64,000 nt of DNA from Panulirus ornatus (GCF_036320965.1 NC_092257.1:21636913-21700912), one strand, 5' to 3'. Shown: positions 37,761-50,629, counted from the stretch's first letter. Numbers and translations: made by a program. The notes: generated from the letters alone by a model not told the origin.

Positions 37761-38001
37761 TTTTTTCTTTCAAACTGTTCGCCATTTCCCGCATTAGCGA
37801 GGTAGCGTTAAGAACAGAGGACTGGGCCTTTGAGGGAATACCCTCACCTGGCCCAATTCTCTGTTCCTTCTTTTGGAAAATTAAAAAAAAAACGAGAGGG
37901 GAGGATTTCCAGCCCCCCGCTCCCTCCCCTTTTAGTCGCCTTTTAGGACACGCAGGGAATACATGGGAAGTATTCTTTGTCCCCTATCCCTAGGGAAAAT
38001 T

Positions 38002-38003
<2 letters not shown>
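37761..38003 (-). mobile_element. S element, minus orientation
   Basis: A complete copy from TTCGCCATTTCCCGCATTAG to CCCTATCCCTAGGG, immediately beside the LINE tail fragment, with only 10 bp of TA between. Confidence 0.88.

Positions 38004-38068
<65 letters not shown>
38004..38068. repeat. (TA)n microsatellite
   Basis: About 64 bp of TA at the outer end of an S element. Confidence 0.96.
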
Positions 38069-38072
<4 letters not shown>

Positions 38073-40135
38073 CATACTATACTTAATTGCATAAGCCATT
38101 TAGTTGCCCATGCCATTTCAGCTAACATAAAGAAAAATGTAATCCTCTCCATTTCATACTAGCAAAGATCAATAATCTATTCAGAGCTAAAAGATTCATT
38201 ATCATATATGAAGTAGGCTCCCATTTTTTGGAATCATAATCATTCAGATTATCCTCAGAATATGAATACATTCCACTGAAACAACGCCACCACTTTGATA
38301 TTCCTAAAGAAAATACTAAAAATTCCCTCTTTTCCTTGGACCTGGGGGATCCAGCAAATACAGAGGCAACTTCCTGAAAGGCAAATGCAAATATTAGGAC
38401 TTAACGTAACAAGCAATTTCAATTTCTTATACATCTCATAACTAAAGGATTTCTTGGCTTCCTGTGAATGAAATTCTTCTCAAGGGCTACTTTATGTTAC
38501 TTAAGGTGGATTGAGCAATCTCTTCCATCAAATATGAGCCCTTCTCAAAATTCTCATGATAATCAACATAACATGTGTTTATCCTTCCATCCTAATCACC
38601 TGCAAAGAATGTCATGACCATGGAAGGATGCATGAATAACCTAAAGTGAATATAAACAAACATTTACCACTTCATGTGCATGAAAATCCTCCAAAATTTG
38701 TGCTTTACCAACAGATCTAGGGAACAAATTCCTTGATAGTTCCACTTAAAAGTATGAGGAACTTGCAGAGCTTGATATAAATAGAGAACCTCTTGGATGG
38801 CTTGCAAAGGTTACAAAACTTAGCACTGAAGCCTGTGAACCTTCATATGTAACACCTTAATGCTTGTAAAACTCTTAGATTCGTAAAGTCTGTGAAATTG
38901 CAATATTTGTAGAAGATGAAATATTGCTAAACAGTTTTCTCTTTGCAAATTTCTTATAGATATGCTTTACACTTCAACAGCCAAGGCATGAAAAGTTCCA
39001 GGAACGCAGACTTAACCTGTGTGAATGAAAATCCTTCCTTAGGGAGATGTTTGCCTAGCCTAACCTCATAAACAGAGAACTTCTACAAGTTTTGTTGTCT
39101 ATCACGTCCTGAAAGTGAGGTCAAACTGTGGAGCTGTCTGATTTGCTACATACTGCTGGTAGCTTGAAGTAAACTGGCACTTAATACAGCTATGGAAGTG
39201 AAAAATCAAAGTCAACTTAGCTTGCAACTGTTGCTTTAGTGGCTGGTTGTTGAGACGGGGGGTGACTGTTCACTCTGCTGGTTTGTTTGTCTTTCTATAA
39301 CATGGGGGTCTATAATGACTTCTGTCATGATAACGTAAATGGACTCAGCAGCTCTCTAACAAGCCAGCCAAGATATTAACTGCTTTTACTTATTGCAAGA
39401 GACTATGACACTAAGGCATATAAACCAAGAAATCCACTATTTTTCCCTGTTTTTTGGCAGCTATCAATTGAACGGTAGCAGAGACCAAACAAAAGATTTA
39501 AGTAACTTAATTGTCTTCTATCGTAACTTAGAACATAAAGGAAAAGTTAGGGGCTTACATCATAGGGCTAAAAATTTGCATAAAGAATAATTTGGCATGG
39601 AGTCTATGTCTATATTTCCTTGCACAATGCTCATATCTATTTGATACTTTTATAGTAATCAGCAGTTGGTTCAATAGGATCACTGGTTCATAACAATATT
39701 TGAATTTTAAAATTCACTGATGACATAAAAAAAAAAAATCTGGTCATGAAATAATACATTATGAAAAGAAGTAACTCTAGTTCCTCAGGAGCAAAGTGGG
39801 TAGCTTTAATTGCTCATGGAACCATGGCTCTGCAAGAAGTTGATGCATCACCTCTCCATCCTTTCTTTTTTGCTACATTTACACTGCAGCACTAAGAAGT
39901 GCTCAGCCATAAGTTTAAAAAAATCTCAGTATTCTCCAAAGTTCATTTTTCTCCCATACTAATACATTCTGTTACTATTTGCTAGCTCTGCATTACCTCT
40001 ACTGTTTACCATCTTTTCACACTTCTTTACTTGTATTTCCCTGTGCACATTGAGTTGCTAAAGCATGTCTTATTCTTTTTACATAATCTTATTTCTTAGT
40101 TCAAGCCAGTGGTAACTACTGTTTATATATTACAG
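38069..40135. other. Low-copy DNA, no supported gene
   Basis: No transposon or exon recognised. It lies downstream of the FBXL16 stop on the gene's strand, so it is probably intergenic. Confidence 0.55.
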
Positions 40136-40271
40136 GCAAGCAAGCATGGTGAATTCTCCCAGAAATATTATGAGAGAACCTTGTGGGTCTTTGTTACTTG
40201 GTGGTGGAGGGATTGTCATGAGCTGCAATGTTCAGGTGTTTCTACATGCATCACCTTGCTATGATATGAAG
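40136..40271 (+). other. Candidate exon with start codon, uncertain
   Basis: TTTATATATTACAG at 40122-40135 resembles a splice acceptor and AAG|GTAAGG at 40271/40272 a strong donor. Between them an ATG at 40146 opens 42 codons (MVNSPRNIMREPCG...CYDMK), which would run on to a TAG at 40296-40298 if unspliced. The peptide has a GGGG run and four Cys, but I recognise no family. The signal is only the pair of sites, and chance occurrence is quite possible in AT-rich DNA. Confidence 0.22.
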
Positions 40272-40298
40272 GTAAGGGCATGCATGTTACACATTTAG

Positions 40299-43200
40299 AA
40301 AGAATTCTACTAACAAGTGGACTGCAGTCTTCTCTTCTTGTTAATACTCTAAATGATAATGTTTATATAACATAAGCTTAGCTGTCAAGCTTCTGTTCCT
40401 AACAATTATTGGCACTTATAGAGTGCTTGTCTCATAAGATACTGTCATACACTCATTTAATAATGAAACTGGGATTGATACATAAAAAAATACTATTAGA
40501 AATTATGGGAATGCACTGACAAAGGAGACTGCAGTGTACAAAAAGAAAAGATTAGAAACAGTAAAATTCTGTCATATCAGGTTTAGAGACCCTTCATGGC
40601 AAACTGGAGGCCATCACTTATATGAAGGAATACAGGGCCTTTTATTATCACATAAAGCCAGTCTAGATGTTCATGTCAAATCACCTGGAAACACAGTAAC
40701 TAAAACAAGTGGATAACATTCCTCAAGATACTCATTTTTTTGCAGAAGCTAAGATATCTGGGGTGTAAAACTACATGCTGGACTATTGTTACTTCCATTC
40801 TTCTGTAGTCAGTCTAGTTATGTAATCTTTCTACACAATCTACATTTACCATCATACTATTTATAATTCTTAAAGCTAGTCCCAGTCCGGCTGGAGAGCA
40901 TTTAAAATATAACATCAGTTGAGCTCTGGATACTCAAGGATAATTCAAACTAGTAAACTGCATCATGCTCCATTCAGATTACAAATAAATAAAATCATGG
41001 ATTACTATTTACAAAATCTGAGTGTCTGGCTGTCTCTATAGCAAATAATCCAACTCATGTGTCTCCTGCTGGATAGAATCTGACAAAAGCAATGTATTAT
41101 ACATCCTATGTTTGGTACAATGTGTTATCCCGCTTCTCAAGCACAATTCTTTAATTTCATTCTAATTCTGGTTGACCAATAAAAGTTATATTGAAGTGTA
41201 AGTGGATGGAGATGATTCGGCAATGGTAAAGATTCTGCTGTACAGTGTGGGAGCAGGGAGATGACAGCATTGTACAGTCTTACAGTCACCTTGGGCGACA
41301 ATTGGTCAATAATGCAACATGCATTACAAGTACCTTCACTGACTAAAAAGCTACATCAAACTTGGTTACCACAATATGAATGGCATAGCTGTGGAATGTC
41401 TGCAAAATTTATCTAGGTATGGCAAAGATTCTGCATATGACGCATCACTCCAGAAAATTCATAGATTTCATATCCCGTTAAGTTTCAGTTACAATGAATT
41501 CAAAGCTATCTGAAAGCAGAATATGTTTTTGCAGAAATATGAAAGTGAACTTATATACAAAGTCTGTAGTAAAAGAAGAAGCAAACTGGCTTGTTCAAAA
41601 GCTAAGTGCAGACAATGAATGTAGGAAATGACTGCACACACAGCAATATCAATAACTACATTTACTGGCAAATCCAACTCCAGACACACAGTTATGAATC
41701 TCCACTTCTTTAATGAGAAGCTAATTTATTATAATGCATAATGATAATACAAATTACCACCCTTTCCAATAGTTTTAGTTTAAATCTTGACTGTAGTGAC
41801 ATTTCACAGTCAGTAATTGTACATCCCATGTTTCCTGCACTTCAGATACTGAATCTAAATTTGAAAAACATTCAACAGTGTACAATGATAATCCAAAAAT
41901 ATCTATATATCTGACAGATTAATGCATCATTCTATTTTCTAAACTTACTGTTCTTCAATTTAACTTATACTCAGTTGTCTTTTAAAGCTGTCATGACAGA
42001 ATTCTTGTGCACTTTATAATTGTCTAAGAAGTTGTATGACAATCATGCGACATGGCCACAATTTACGAGTACATTTACTGACTAGTCACAATGCCTCTTT
42101 CCTCATCAAACTCTATTCAGTTTACAGGTACACACTCTTCTCTAATAAACATTCTTACAGAAATCCATTGTCACACTTTGCTGAACATGTTCAGCATTAC
42201 TTATTTACAGGAAATCTAATTTGAAAAAACATATCTCATAATTTTTACTTGCCAATATCACTAATTAGATGGAGGATACCAATTTTTCCTTGACAAATGT
42301 AAAAATTTTTAAGATTATCTTATATCAAATGTTATCCAGATATCCTCTTGATCAACCGTTTGAAAACAAGGCATGTCTAAGAACAATTCTATATATCCAG
42401 TAATTTTAAAGTTGTGTCCTATATCACTCTCTTCTGATGACAGAGTAGCTGCAAGTCGATTTCAGTGACTGAAGTATACAGCATAACGACACCTTAAGAC
42501 AGTTGATTACATTCACAGTATTAACCTTTACATGTGCTTTAAACATCAAGATGATGAACATCCACAGGACATCCTGTCTTACAACACATAACAGTGCTTG
42601 GCAAATTGTAGATACTGGCTGATGTGACAGTTAGGAATATCTTGGATATGAGAAGCTCTGTACTGGGCATCTGTTGCAGTTTTGAGGCAGGTATGGTCAC
42701 GTTTCTGAGGACCAATTGTACTTTTTGAGATTAGGGATGTGTAGAATTGGAACTAGAGGAATTACGGATTAATTACATACATGAAAGACACAAATCAAGT
42801 ACAGTAGTTGCTCATTGTATTGTTTCAGAAGCCAAATCATTGTGGGACTGCATAGGGCCCAATGGATGTGCAGCCTTCAATATGGCACACCACACTCACA
42901 TGAAGTCATACAATAAAATAATTAATTATGAGCACATAAAATGGAATATGCTCTTTTCAAATTTCAGTGGTTCCTGCTTTTTTCAAGTAAAACAAAACAC
43001 TATAATCTTTATATTTACACATCAATGCCAATTGTTTCAATCAGTTTTTGTGTCTTTCAACATATTTCACATTTCACTGTTTCTATCATCATGCAATTCC
43101 TTCTCCGTGTGTGTACACAATATTGCACTTGTGATGAAGTCTATCACATTCACATAAAAATCTGGTTTACTGCATTGTGCAAGACTGAATTCACTTTCAG

Positions 43201-43474
43201 TTTACATGCACAAATAAATCTTGGGACAGTTGTACATGCATACTGCACTGTAATTCTACCACAGAGTCAGAACACTGCTAACATTGCTAACTTATCATTC
43301 TACGTGTAACACAGTTTCAGGTTGCCAACTGAAAACACTGCGCTCCTTCTTTCTCTATCTACTGACCCGTTTTGTATTATAGCGAGTCCTAGTAATGATC
43401 ACTCTCCTGTTTATCTATAGACCCGTTTTAAGTTAGGTCGAGTCATGACGGTGTGTGTGTGTGTGTGTGTATTA
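40299..43474. other. Low-copy DNA downstream of FBXL16 stop; possible 3' UTR
   Basis: No repeats of the LINE or S families. Part may be 3' UTR of the minus-strand FBXL16 gene. A 136-codon plus frame at 42747-43157 has no family resemblance. Confidence 0.45.
43450..43470. repeat. (GT)n microsatellite beside the FBXL16 stop
   Basis: Ten GT repeats, five bases from the minus-strand stop codon, in the presumed 3' UTR. Confidence 0.9.
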
Positions 43475-43623
43475 CTACTCAATGATGAGGCACTTGGGCA
43501 GGTGGAGGTGCAAGTGGTGGTGCAGTTCTGGTGTAGCTCCTGGACAGTTTGTGAGCTCTAGCTCCTGCAAGTGGCGCAGCTGTACTAGGGATGACAACCC
43601 AGCTGATGTCACGAGTGTGCAAC
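43475..43623 (-). CDS. FBXL16: FBXL16-like gene, terminal coding exon with stop
   Basis: This terminal exon is preceded by a good acceptor (GATATTCTTGCAG|GT, AG at 43625-43624). Two bases complete the Gly codon split from the previous exon, followed by 48 codons and a TAG stop at 43477-43475. The peptide contains [18 protein letters not shown], then [10 protein letters not shown], and ends PKCLIIE, which is the characteristic FBXL16 C-terminus (LPRCLVIE-like in vertebrates, from memory). The HHHLHLHL segment before the end replaces the more varied family sequence and is histidine-rich. A (GT)n microsatellite at 43450-43470 begins five bases past the stop, in the presumed 3' UTR. No AATAAA was seen within about 1.5 kb downstream on the minus strand; the first candidate is near 41730-41725. 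This exon does not show up as a long frame by itself, so it is easily missed. Confidence 0.9.
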
Positions 43624-43625
43624 CT

Positions 43626-44855
43626 GCAAGAATATCAAATCCTGTAATAACTTCAAGTCATGCAGTACCTTAGGTTAAATCAGACCTACTCTTTAAAATA
43701 ATTTTCCACAATTCGAAGTCACCGCAGGTACCAAAATCATTTAAAGGATACTAAAGAACTGGATGAAAGCTGAAGCATCATACTTTATCAAAGATAAATA
43801 TGAAAGACAGAAAAAGCTACATCACACAGTTCCAGATAATGAAATGGTTACTTGATCCCACACAGCAAGAATATAAATTTTTGAGATGTATTAGGCAAGT
43901 CCCATGACACTATTAGTTTTGGATTCTGAGTGGTATTGTTTTGCAAGAGTAGCATAGTAGTGTAGCATTAAGAAATGGTGAAAGTGTTGGGACAAGATTT
44001 GGAGCATTGCATTATATTCTGTAATAATGATCAAGCTGACAGGAGCAAGGGCTATGGAGATATGTAATAAAGTGATGTTAATCTATATAAATATAAGTGA
44101 AATACTTCTAGAAATCAGAAGAACCTATGAAAACCTCACCTTAGATCTGCAAGTGGTTGAGATCTACCTTAATTTCTATTTCAAGTAAAATCATATGTTT
44201 TGACTCCCATCTCATGGTAAATAGTGTTTGCTACTTGATTTGTTTAAAGGAAGCACGTAACCGGTTCCTGCATACATTTTTCACCATGATGCCGGCGAGC
44301 AAACGACCTTGCATACACATTTCACAACTTTAGCAAAGTCAAAACATTACACTGGTAAATTTCAACTAAAATCATAAGAAATAAGGTTAATCTCTGCTCC
44401 CAAGGATGTTAGGTGTGGATTTCATAGAATATTTTGATTTCTTACTGTTACAATAATTAACCCCATATTTTCTCTTATCTTCATAGCCATCACCCCTATC
44501 AACTTATTCATTATTGCAGAATAAAACATATTACTTTATATCACATTTAGCCACTGTTATTCTACGCACTAAATGCTATACATTACTACCAATGCAAAAT
44601 ATCAACTCAAACCAAAAAGCTACTACCCTTTCTGCTACTAGTTTACCATTTCTTCAACCAACTGGGGAAACTTGCAATGTTTTCTCATGATAAAATTTCT
44701 ATATATGAATACCCAAGAATAATCTATGTCATAATCCTAACTACAATTCACCTACAACTTTTCTGTACACCTTGTTACAAGACTCTTATGCTTTCCCAAA
44801 TAGAAATGAAATCTTATGAGTATGATTATGAATTCCTTGTGACAGTCTATACCCC
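43626..44855. other. FBXL16 last intron, low-copy part
   Basis: Intronic on the minus strand. No repeat family or coding signal seen. Confidence 0.6.
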
Positions 44856-44965
44856 TGTAATATTTACCATAGTATACTGGTCAGGGTAGTACCAATCAAA
44901 CACATAATAGTCCAAAACAATTGTTTTACTCTGGAAAACTTCTGGTAGCTAAAGAAGCCACTTAT
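44856..44965 (-). mobile_element. LTR-like fragment related to the gypsy LTR
   Basis: From TGTAAT at 44856 this aligns base by base, with gaps, to 55217 onward. Shared blocks are TGTAAT, CCAATCAAAC, TAATAGTCC and AAAACAATT, followed by TTTACTCT. The alignment begins at exactly the TG that forms the proposed LTR end, so this could be the displaced 3' LTR of the element at 51.1-55.3 kb or a solo LTR of the same family. Confidence 0.6.
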
Positions 44966-45064
44966 ACAGCTATGTTTTGTAAAAAGGACCCCAAGTTTGG
45001 CCATAAAGAAAAGCATTCTTTCCCTAGCAAATTATGATATTTCCCCCTATGACTTAAAACTAGT

Positions 45065-45755
45065 AACTATTTTCTTTTTCTTACTTGATCACTGTTTCCT
45101 GTAGGAGCAAAGTAGCTTCAAGCACAGACAAAGAAAGGCCACATCCACTCACAACCATTCTCTAGCTGTCATGTGTAATACATCAAAACCACAGCTCTCT
45201 ATTCACAACTAGGCCCCATAGACCTTAATCCAGATGCTTCACATACCCTGGTTCAGTCCAGTGACAGTACGTTGACATCAGTATACCAGATCATTCCAAT
45301 TCACTCTAACCCATGCATACCTTTCACTCTTCTGCATGATCAGGCCTCGATAGCTCAAAATCTTTTTCACTCCATTTTTCCATCTCTAATTTTGCATTCT
45401 CCTTGTACCCTCTACTTCTGACACATATCCTTTTTTGTCAACCTTTCCTCACTCATTCTTGCCTTATGTCCAGACCATTTCAGCACACCCTCTTCTGCTA
45501 TCTCAACCACATTCTTTTTATTACCACACATTCCTCTTACCCTTCCATTACTAACTCAATCAAACCACCTCACACCACTTATTGTCCTCAAACATTCCAT
45601 TCCCAACTCATCCGTCCTCCTTCACACAGTCTTATCTACATCCCATGTCTCGCATCCATATAATATGGTTGGGACGACTATTCCTTCAAACACACCCATC
45701 TTTACCCTCTCAAATAATGTTCTCTTTTTCCACATATTCTTCAGTGTATTGTAGT
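45065..45755 (-). pseudogene. LINE copy 17: ancient minus-strand 3' part
   Basis: An old-type tail (GATCACTGTTTCCTGTAGGA on plus) and C-terminal pol, up to the NMWKK region near 45740. Many substitutions, no frame. Joined directly to the 5' side of LINE copy 18 on the other strand. Confidence 0.82.
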
Positions 45756-45769
45756 AAATATAAAATAAT

Positions 45770-48374
45770 ATAAGTAGGAGAGATGGCCAGAGAGCGTTAT
45801 TGGATTACGTGTAAATTGATAGGCGCGTGAAAGAGAGACTTTTGGATGTTAATGTGCTGAGAGGTGCAACTGGAGGGATGTCTGATCATTATCTTGTGGA
45901 GGCGAAGGTGAAGATTTGTAGAGGTTTTCAGAAAAGAAGAGAGAATGTTGGGGTGAAGAGAGTGGTGAGAGTAAGTGAGCTTGGGAAGGAGACTTGTGTG
46001 AGGAAGTACCAGGAGAGACTGAGTACAGAATGGAAAAAGGTGAGAACAAGGGATGTAAGGGGAGTGGGGGGAGAATGGGATGTATTTAGGAAGCAGTGAT
46101 GGCTTGTGCAAAAGATGCTTGTGGCATGAGATGAGTGGGAGGTGGGCAGATTAGAAAGGGTAGTGAGTGGTGGGATGAAGAAGTAAGATTGTTAATGAAA
46201 GAGAAGAAAGAGGCATTAGGACGATTTTTGCAGGGAAATAATGCAAATGAATGGGAGATGTATAAAAGAAAGAGGCAGGAGGTCAAGAAAAAGATGCAAG
46301 ACGTGAAAAAGAGGGCAAATGAGAGTTGGGGGTGATAGATTATCATTAAATTTTGGGGAGAATAAAAAGATGTTTTGGAAGGAGGTAAATAAAGTGCATA
46401 AGACAAGGGAATCAATGGGAACTTCAGTGAAGGGGGGTAATGGGGAGGTGTTAACAAGTAGTGGTGGTGTGAGAAGGAGAGGGAGTGAGTATTTTGACGG
46501 TTTGTTGAAGGTGTTTGATGATAGAGTGGCAGATATAGGGTGTTTTGGTCGAGGTGGTGTGCAGAGTGAGAGGGTTTGGGAGAATGATTTGGTAAACAGA
46601 GAAGAGGTAGTGAAAGCTTTGCGGAAGATGAAAGCCGGCAAGGCAGCAGGTTTGGATGGTACTGCAGTGGAATCTATTTAAAAAGGGGGTGACTGTATTG
46701 TTGACTGGTTGGTAAGGTTATTTAATGTATGTATGACTCATGGTGAGGTGCCTGAGGATTGGCGGAATGCATGCATAGTGCCATTGTACAAAGGCAAAGG
46801 GGACAAAGGTGAGAGTTCAAATTACAGAGGTATAAGTTTGTTGAGTATTCCTGGGAAATTATATGGGAGGGTATTGATTGAGAGGGTGAATGCATGTACA
46901 GAGCATCAGATTGGGGAAGAGCAGTGTGATTTCAGAAATGGTAGAGGATGTGTGGATCAGGTGTTTCCTATGAAGAATGCATGTGAGAAATACTTAGAAA
47001 AGCAATTGGATTTGTGTGCAGCTTTTATGGATCTGGAGAATTCATATGATAGAGTTGATAGAGATGCTCTCTGGAAGGTATTGAGAATATATGGTGTGGA
47101 AGGCAAGTTGTTAGAAGCAGTGAAAAAGTTTTTATTTAGGATGTAAGGCATGTGTACATGTAGGAAGAGAGGAAAGTGATTGGTTCTCAGTGAATGTAGG
47201 TTTGCGGCAGGGGTGTGTGATGTCTCCATGGTTGTTTAATTTGTTTATGGATGGGGTTGTTAGGGAGGTGGATGCAAGAGTTTTGGAAAGAGGGGCAAGT
47301 ATGCAGTCTGTTGTGGATGAGAGAGCTTGGGAAGTGAGTCAGTTGTTGTTCACTGATGATACAGCGCTGGTGGCTGATTCATGTGAGAAACTGCAGAAGC
47401 TGGTGACTGAGTTTGGTAAAGTGTGTGAAAGAAGAAAGGTTATTAGGTACAGTAGGGTTGAGGGACAAGTCAATTGGGAGGTAAGTTTAAATGGAGAAAA
47501 ACTGGAGGAAGTGAAGTGTTTTAGATATCTGGGAGTGGATCTAGCAGCGGATGGAACCATGGAAGCAGAAGTGAGTCATAGGGTGGGGGGGAGGGGGTGA
47601 AAGTTCTGGGAGCATTGAAGAATGTGTGGAAGTCAAGAACATTATCTTGGAAAGCAAAAATGGGTATGTTTGAAGGAATAGTGGTTCCAACAATGTTATA
47701 AGATTGCGAGGCGTGGGCTATAGATAGAGTTGTGCGGAGGAGAGTGGACATGCTGGAAATGAGATGTTTGAGGACAATATGTGGTGTGAGGTGGTTTGAT
47801 TGAGTAAGTAATGAAAGGTAGAGAGATGTGTGGTAATAAAAAGAGTGGTTGAGAGAGTAGAAGAGAGTGTTTTGAAATGGTTTGGTCACATGGAGAGAAT
47901 GAGTGAGGAAAGATTGACCAAGAGGATATATATGTCAGAGGTGGAGTGAATGAGGAGAAGTGGGAGACCAAATTGGAGGTGGAAAGATGGAGTGAAAAAG
48001 ATTTTGAGTGATCTGGGCCTGAACATGAAGGAGGGTGAAAGGCTTGCAAGAAATAGAGTGAATTGGAACGATGTGGTATACCGGGGTCGACATGCTGTCA
48101 ATGGATTTGAACCAGGGCATGTGAAGCGTCTGGGGTAAACCATGGAAAGTTCTGTGGGGCCTGGATGTGGAAAGGGAGCTGTGGTTTCAGTGCATTATTA
48201 CATGACAGCTAGAGATTGAGTGTGAACGAATGTGGCCTTCGTTGTCTTTTCCTAGCGCTACCTCACACACATGAGGGGGAGGGGGTTTTTATTTCACGTG
48301 TGGCGGGGTGGCGATGGGAATGAATAAAGGCAGACAGTATGAATTATGTACATGTGTATGTATGTATATGTCTG

Positions 48375-48380
<6 letters not shown>
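45770..48380 (+). pseudogene. LINE copy 18: old subfamily, from mid-APE to 3' UTR
   Basis: Begins at SRRDGQRALLDYV of the APE domain and continues through RT to C-terminal pol, then the long old-type 3' UTR ending near 48370. Breaks: TTA to TAA near 45811 (DYV*IDRR), an indel near 46090, TAA near 46678 (VESI*KGG), an extra base near 47128 and others after 47580. A 27 bp in-frame deletion near 47435 removes the KLRVNVNKS motif D, with AAG microhomology at its ends. It has the GTCGAC spelling at the ORF end, so the long C-terminus of the old subfamily applies. Confidence 0.92.
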
Positions 48381-48463
<83 letters not shown>

Positions 48464-48475
48464 TTCTTTTTTTTT
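48381..48475. repeat. (TA)n plus T-rich run
   Basis: About 74 bp of TA, then about 20 bp T-rich, between the tails of LINE copies 18 and 19. Confidence 0.96.
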
Positions 48476-49853
48476 ATACTTTGTCGCTGTCTCCCGCGTT
48501 TGCGAGGTAGCGCAAGGAAACAGACGAAAGAAATGGCCCAACCCCCCCCCATACACATGTATATACATACGTCCACACACGCAAATATACATACCTACAC
48601 AGCTTTCCATGGTTTACCCCAGACGCTTCACATGTCTTGATTCAATCCACTGACAGCACGTCAACCCCGGTATACCACATTGCTCCAATTCACTCTATTC
48701 CTTGCCCTCCTTTCACCCTCCTGCAAGTTCAGGCCCCGATCACACAAAATCTTTTTCACTCAATCTTTCCACCTCCAATTTGGTCTCCCTCTTCTCCTCG
48801 TTCCCTCCACCTCCGACACATATATCCTCTTGGTCAACCTTTCCTCACTCATTCTCTCCATGTGCCCAAACCATTTCAAAACACCCTCTTCTGCTCTCTC
48901 AACCACGCTCTTTTTATTTCCACACATCTCTCTCACCCTTACGTTACTTACTCGATCAAACCACCTCACACCACACATTGTCCTCAGACATCTCATTTCC
49001 AGCACATCCATCCTCCTGCGCACAACTCTATCCATAGCCCACGCCTCGCAACCATACAACATTGTTGGAACCACTATTCCTTCAAACATACCCATTTTTG
49101 CTTTCCGAGATAATGTTCTCGACTTCCACACATTCTTCAAGGCTCCCAGAATTTTCGCCCCCTCGCCCACCCTATGGTCCACTTCTGCTTCCATGGTTCC
49201 ATCCGCTGCCAGATCCACTCCCAGATATCTAAAACACTTCACTTCCTCCAGTTTTTCTCCATTCAAACTCACCTCCCAATTGACTTGACCCTCAACCCTA
49301 CTGTACCTAATTACCTTGCTCTTATTCACATTTACTCTTAACTTTCTTCTTTCACACACTTTACCAAACTCAGTCACCAGCTTCTGCAGTTTCTCACATG
49401 AATCAGCCACCAGCGCTGTATCATCAGCGAACAACAACTGACTCACTTCCCAAGCTCTCTCATCCCCAACAGACTTCATACTTGCCCCTCTTTCCAAAAC
49501 TCTTGCATTCACCTCCCTAACAACCCCATCCATAAACAAATTAAACAACCATGGAGACATCACACACCCCTGCCGCAAACCTACATTCACTGAGAACCAA
49601 TCACTTTCCTCTCTTCCTACACGTACACATGCCTTACATCCTCGATAAAAACTTTTCACTGCTTCTAACAACTTGCCTCCCACACCATATATTCTTAATA
49701 CCTTCCACAGAGCATCTCTATCAACTCTATCATATGCCTTCTCCAGATCCATAAATGCTACATACAAATCCATTTGCTTTTCTAAGTATTTCTCACATAC
49801 ATTCTTCAAAGCAAACACCTGATCCACACATCCTCTACCACTTCTGAAACCAG
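48476..49853 (-). mobile_element. LINE copy 19: young, open RT half
   Basis: Minus-strand tail at 48476-48660, then an uninterrupted pol frame from GFRSGRGCVDQ through LLFADDTALV to the C-terminus. At about 49853 it is fused to LINE copy 20 in opposite orientation through a GGAGGATGGATGG repeat. The long frame crossing this junction (48760-50187) is therefore chimeric and not a real protein. Confidence 0.92.
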
Positions 49854-50403
49854 GAGGATGGATGGAAACGCAGGAGGATGGATGTGCTGGAAATGAGATG
49901 TTTGAGGACAATGTGTGGTGTGAGGTGGTTTGATCGAGTAAGTAACGTAAGGATAAGAGAGATGTGTGGAAATAAAAAGAGCGTGGTTGAGAGAGCAGAA
50001 GAGGGTGTTTTGAAATGGTTTGGGCACATGGAGAGAATGAGTGAGGAAAGACTGACCAAGAGGATATATGTGTCGGAGGTGGAGGGAACAAGGAGAAGTG
50101 GGAGACCAAACTGGAGGTGGAAAGATGGAGTGAAAAAGATTTTGTGTGATCGGGGCCTGAACATGCAGGAGGGTGAAAGGCGGGCAAGGAATAGAGTGAA
50201 TTGGATCGATGTGGTATACCGGGGTTGACGTGCTGTCAGTGGATTGAATCAGGGCATGTGAAGCGTCTGGGGTAAACCATGGAAAGCTGTGTAGGTATGT
50301 ATATTTGCGTGTGTGGATGTATGTATATACATGTGTATGGGGGTGGGTTTTGCCATTTCTTTCGTCTGTTTCCTTGCGCTACCTTGCAAACGCGGGAGAC
50401 AGC
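49854..50403 (+). mobile_element. LINE copy 20: young C-terminal pol plus tail
   Basis: Plus-strand pol from RRRMDVLEMRCLRTM to VVYRG (TGA at 50226-50228), then the young 3' UTR ending AACGCGGGAGACAGC. The tail is joined to an S element with no TA between. The 5' junction carries the sequence CAGGAGGATGGATG twice (49851-49864 and 49870-49883). Confidence 0.9.
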
Positions 50404-50628
50404 GGGAGAAAGAATACTTCCCACGTATTCCCTGCGTGTCGTAGAAGGCGACTAAAAGGGGAGGGAGCGGGTGGCTGGAAATCCTCCCCTCTCGCTTTTT
50501 TTCTTTTTTTTTTTCCAAAAGAGGGAACAGAGAAAGGGGCCAGGTGAGGATATTCCCTCAAAGGCCCAGTCCTCTGTTCTCAACGCTACCTCGCAAATGC
50601 GGGAAATGGTGAATAGTGTGAAAGAAAG

Positions 50629-50629
<1 letters not shown>
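50404..50629 (+). mobile_element. S element fused to a LINE tail, plus orientation
   Basis: Begins GGGAGAAAGAATACTTCCCA, missing the first about 15 bp of S, and ends GCGGGAAATGGTGAATAGTG before (TA)n. The direct LINE-S junction is at AGACAGC|GGGAGAAAG. Confidence 0.88.

Noticed and set aside
42747..43157. 136-codon plus-strand frame (MELEELRINYIHERH...)
   Set aside because: No family resemblance, AT-rich composition, and it lies antisense to the likely FBXL16 3' region. A frame of this length is not surprising by chance in 64 kb.
48760..50187. 475-codon minus-strand frame
   Set aside because: It crosses the junction of two oppositely oriented LINE copies, so the first part is antisense of copy 20 and the second is pol of copy 19. 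Not a real protein.
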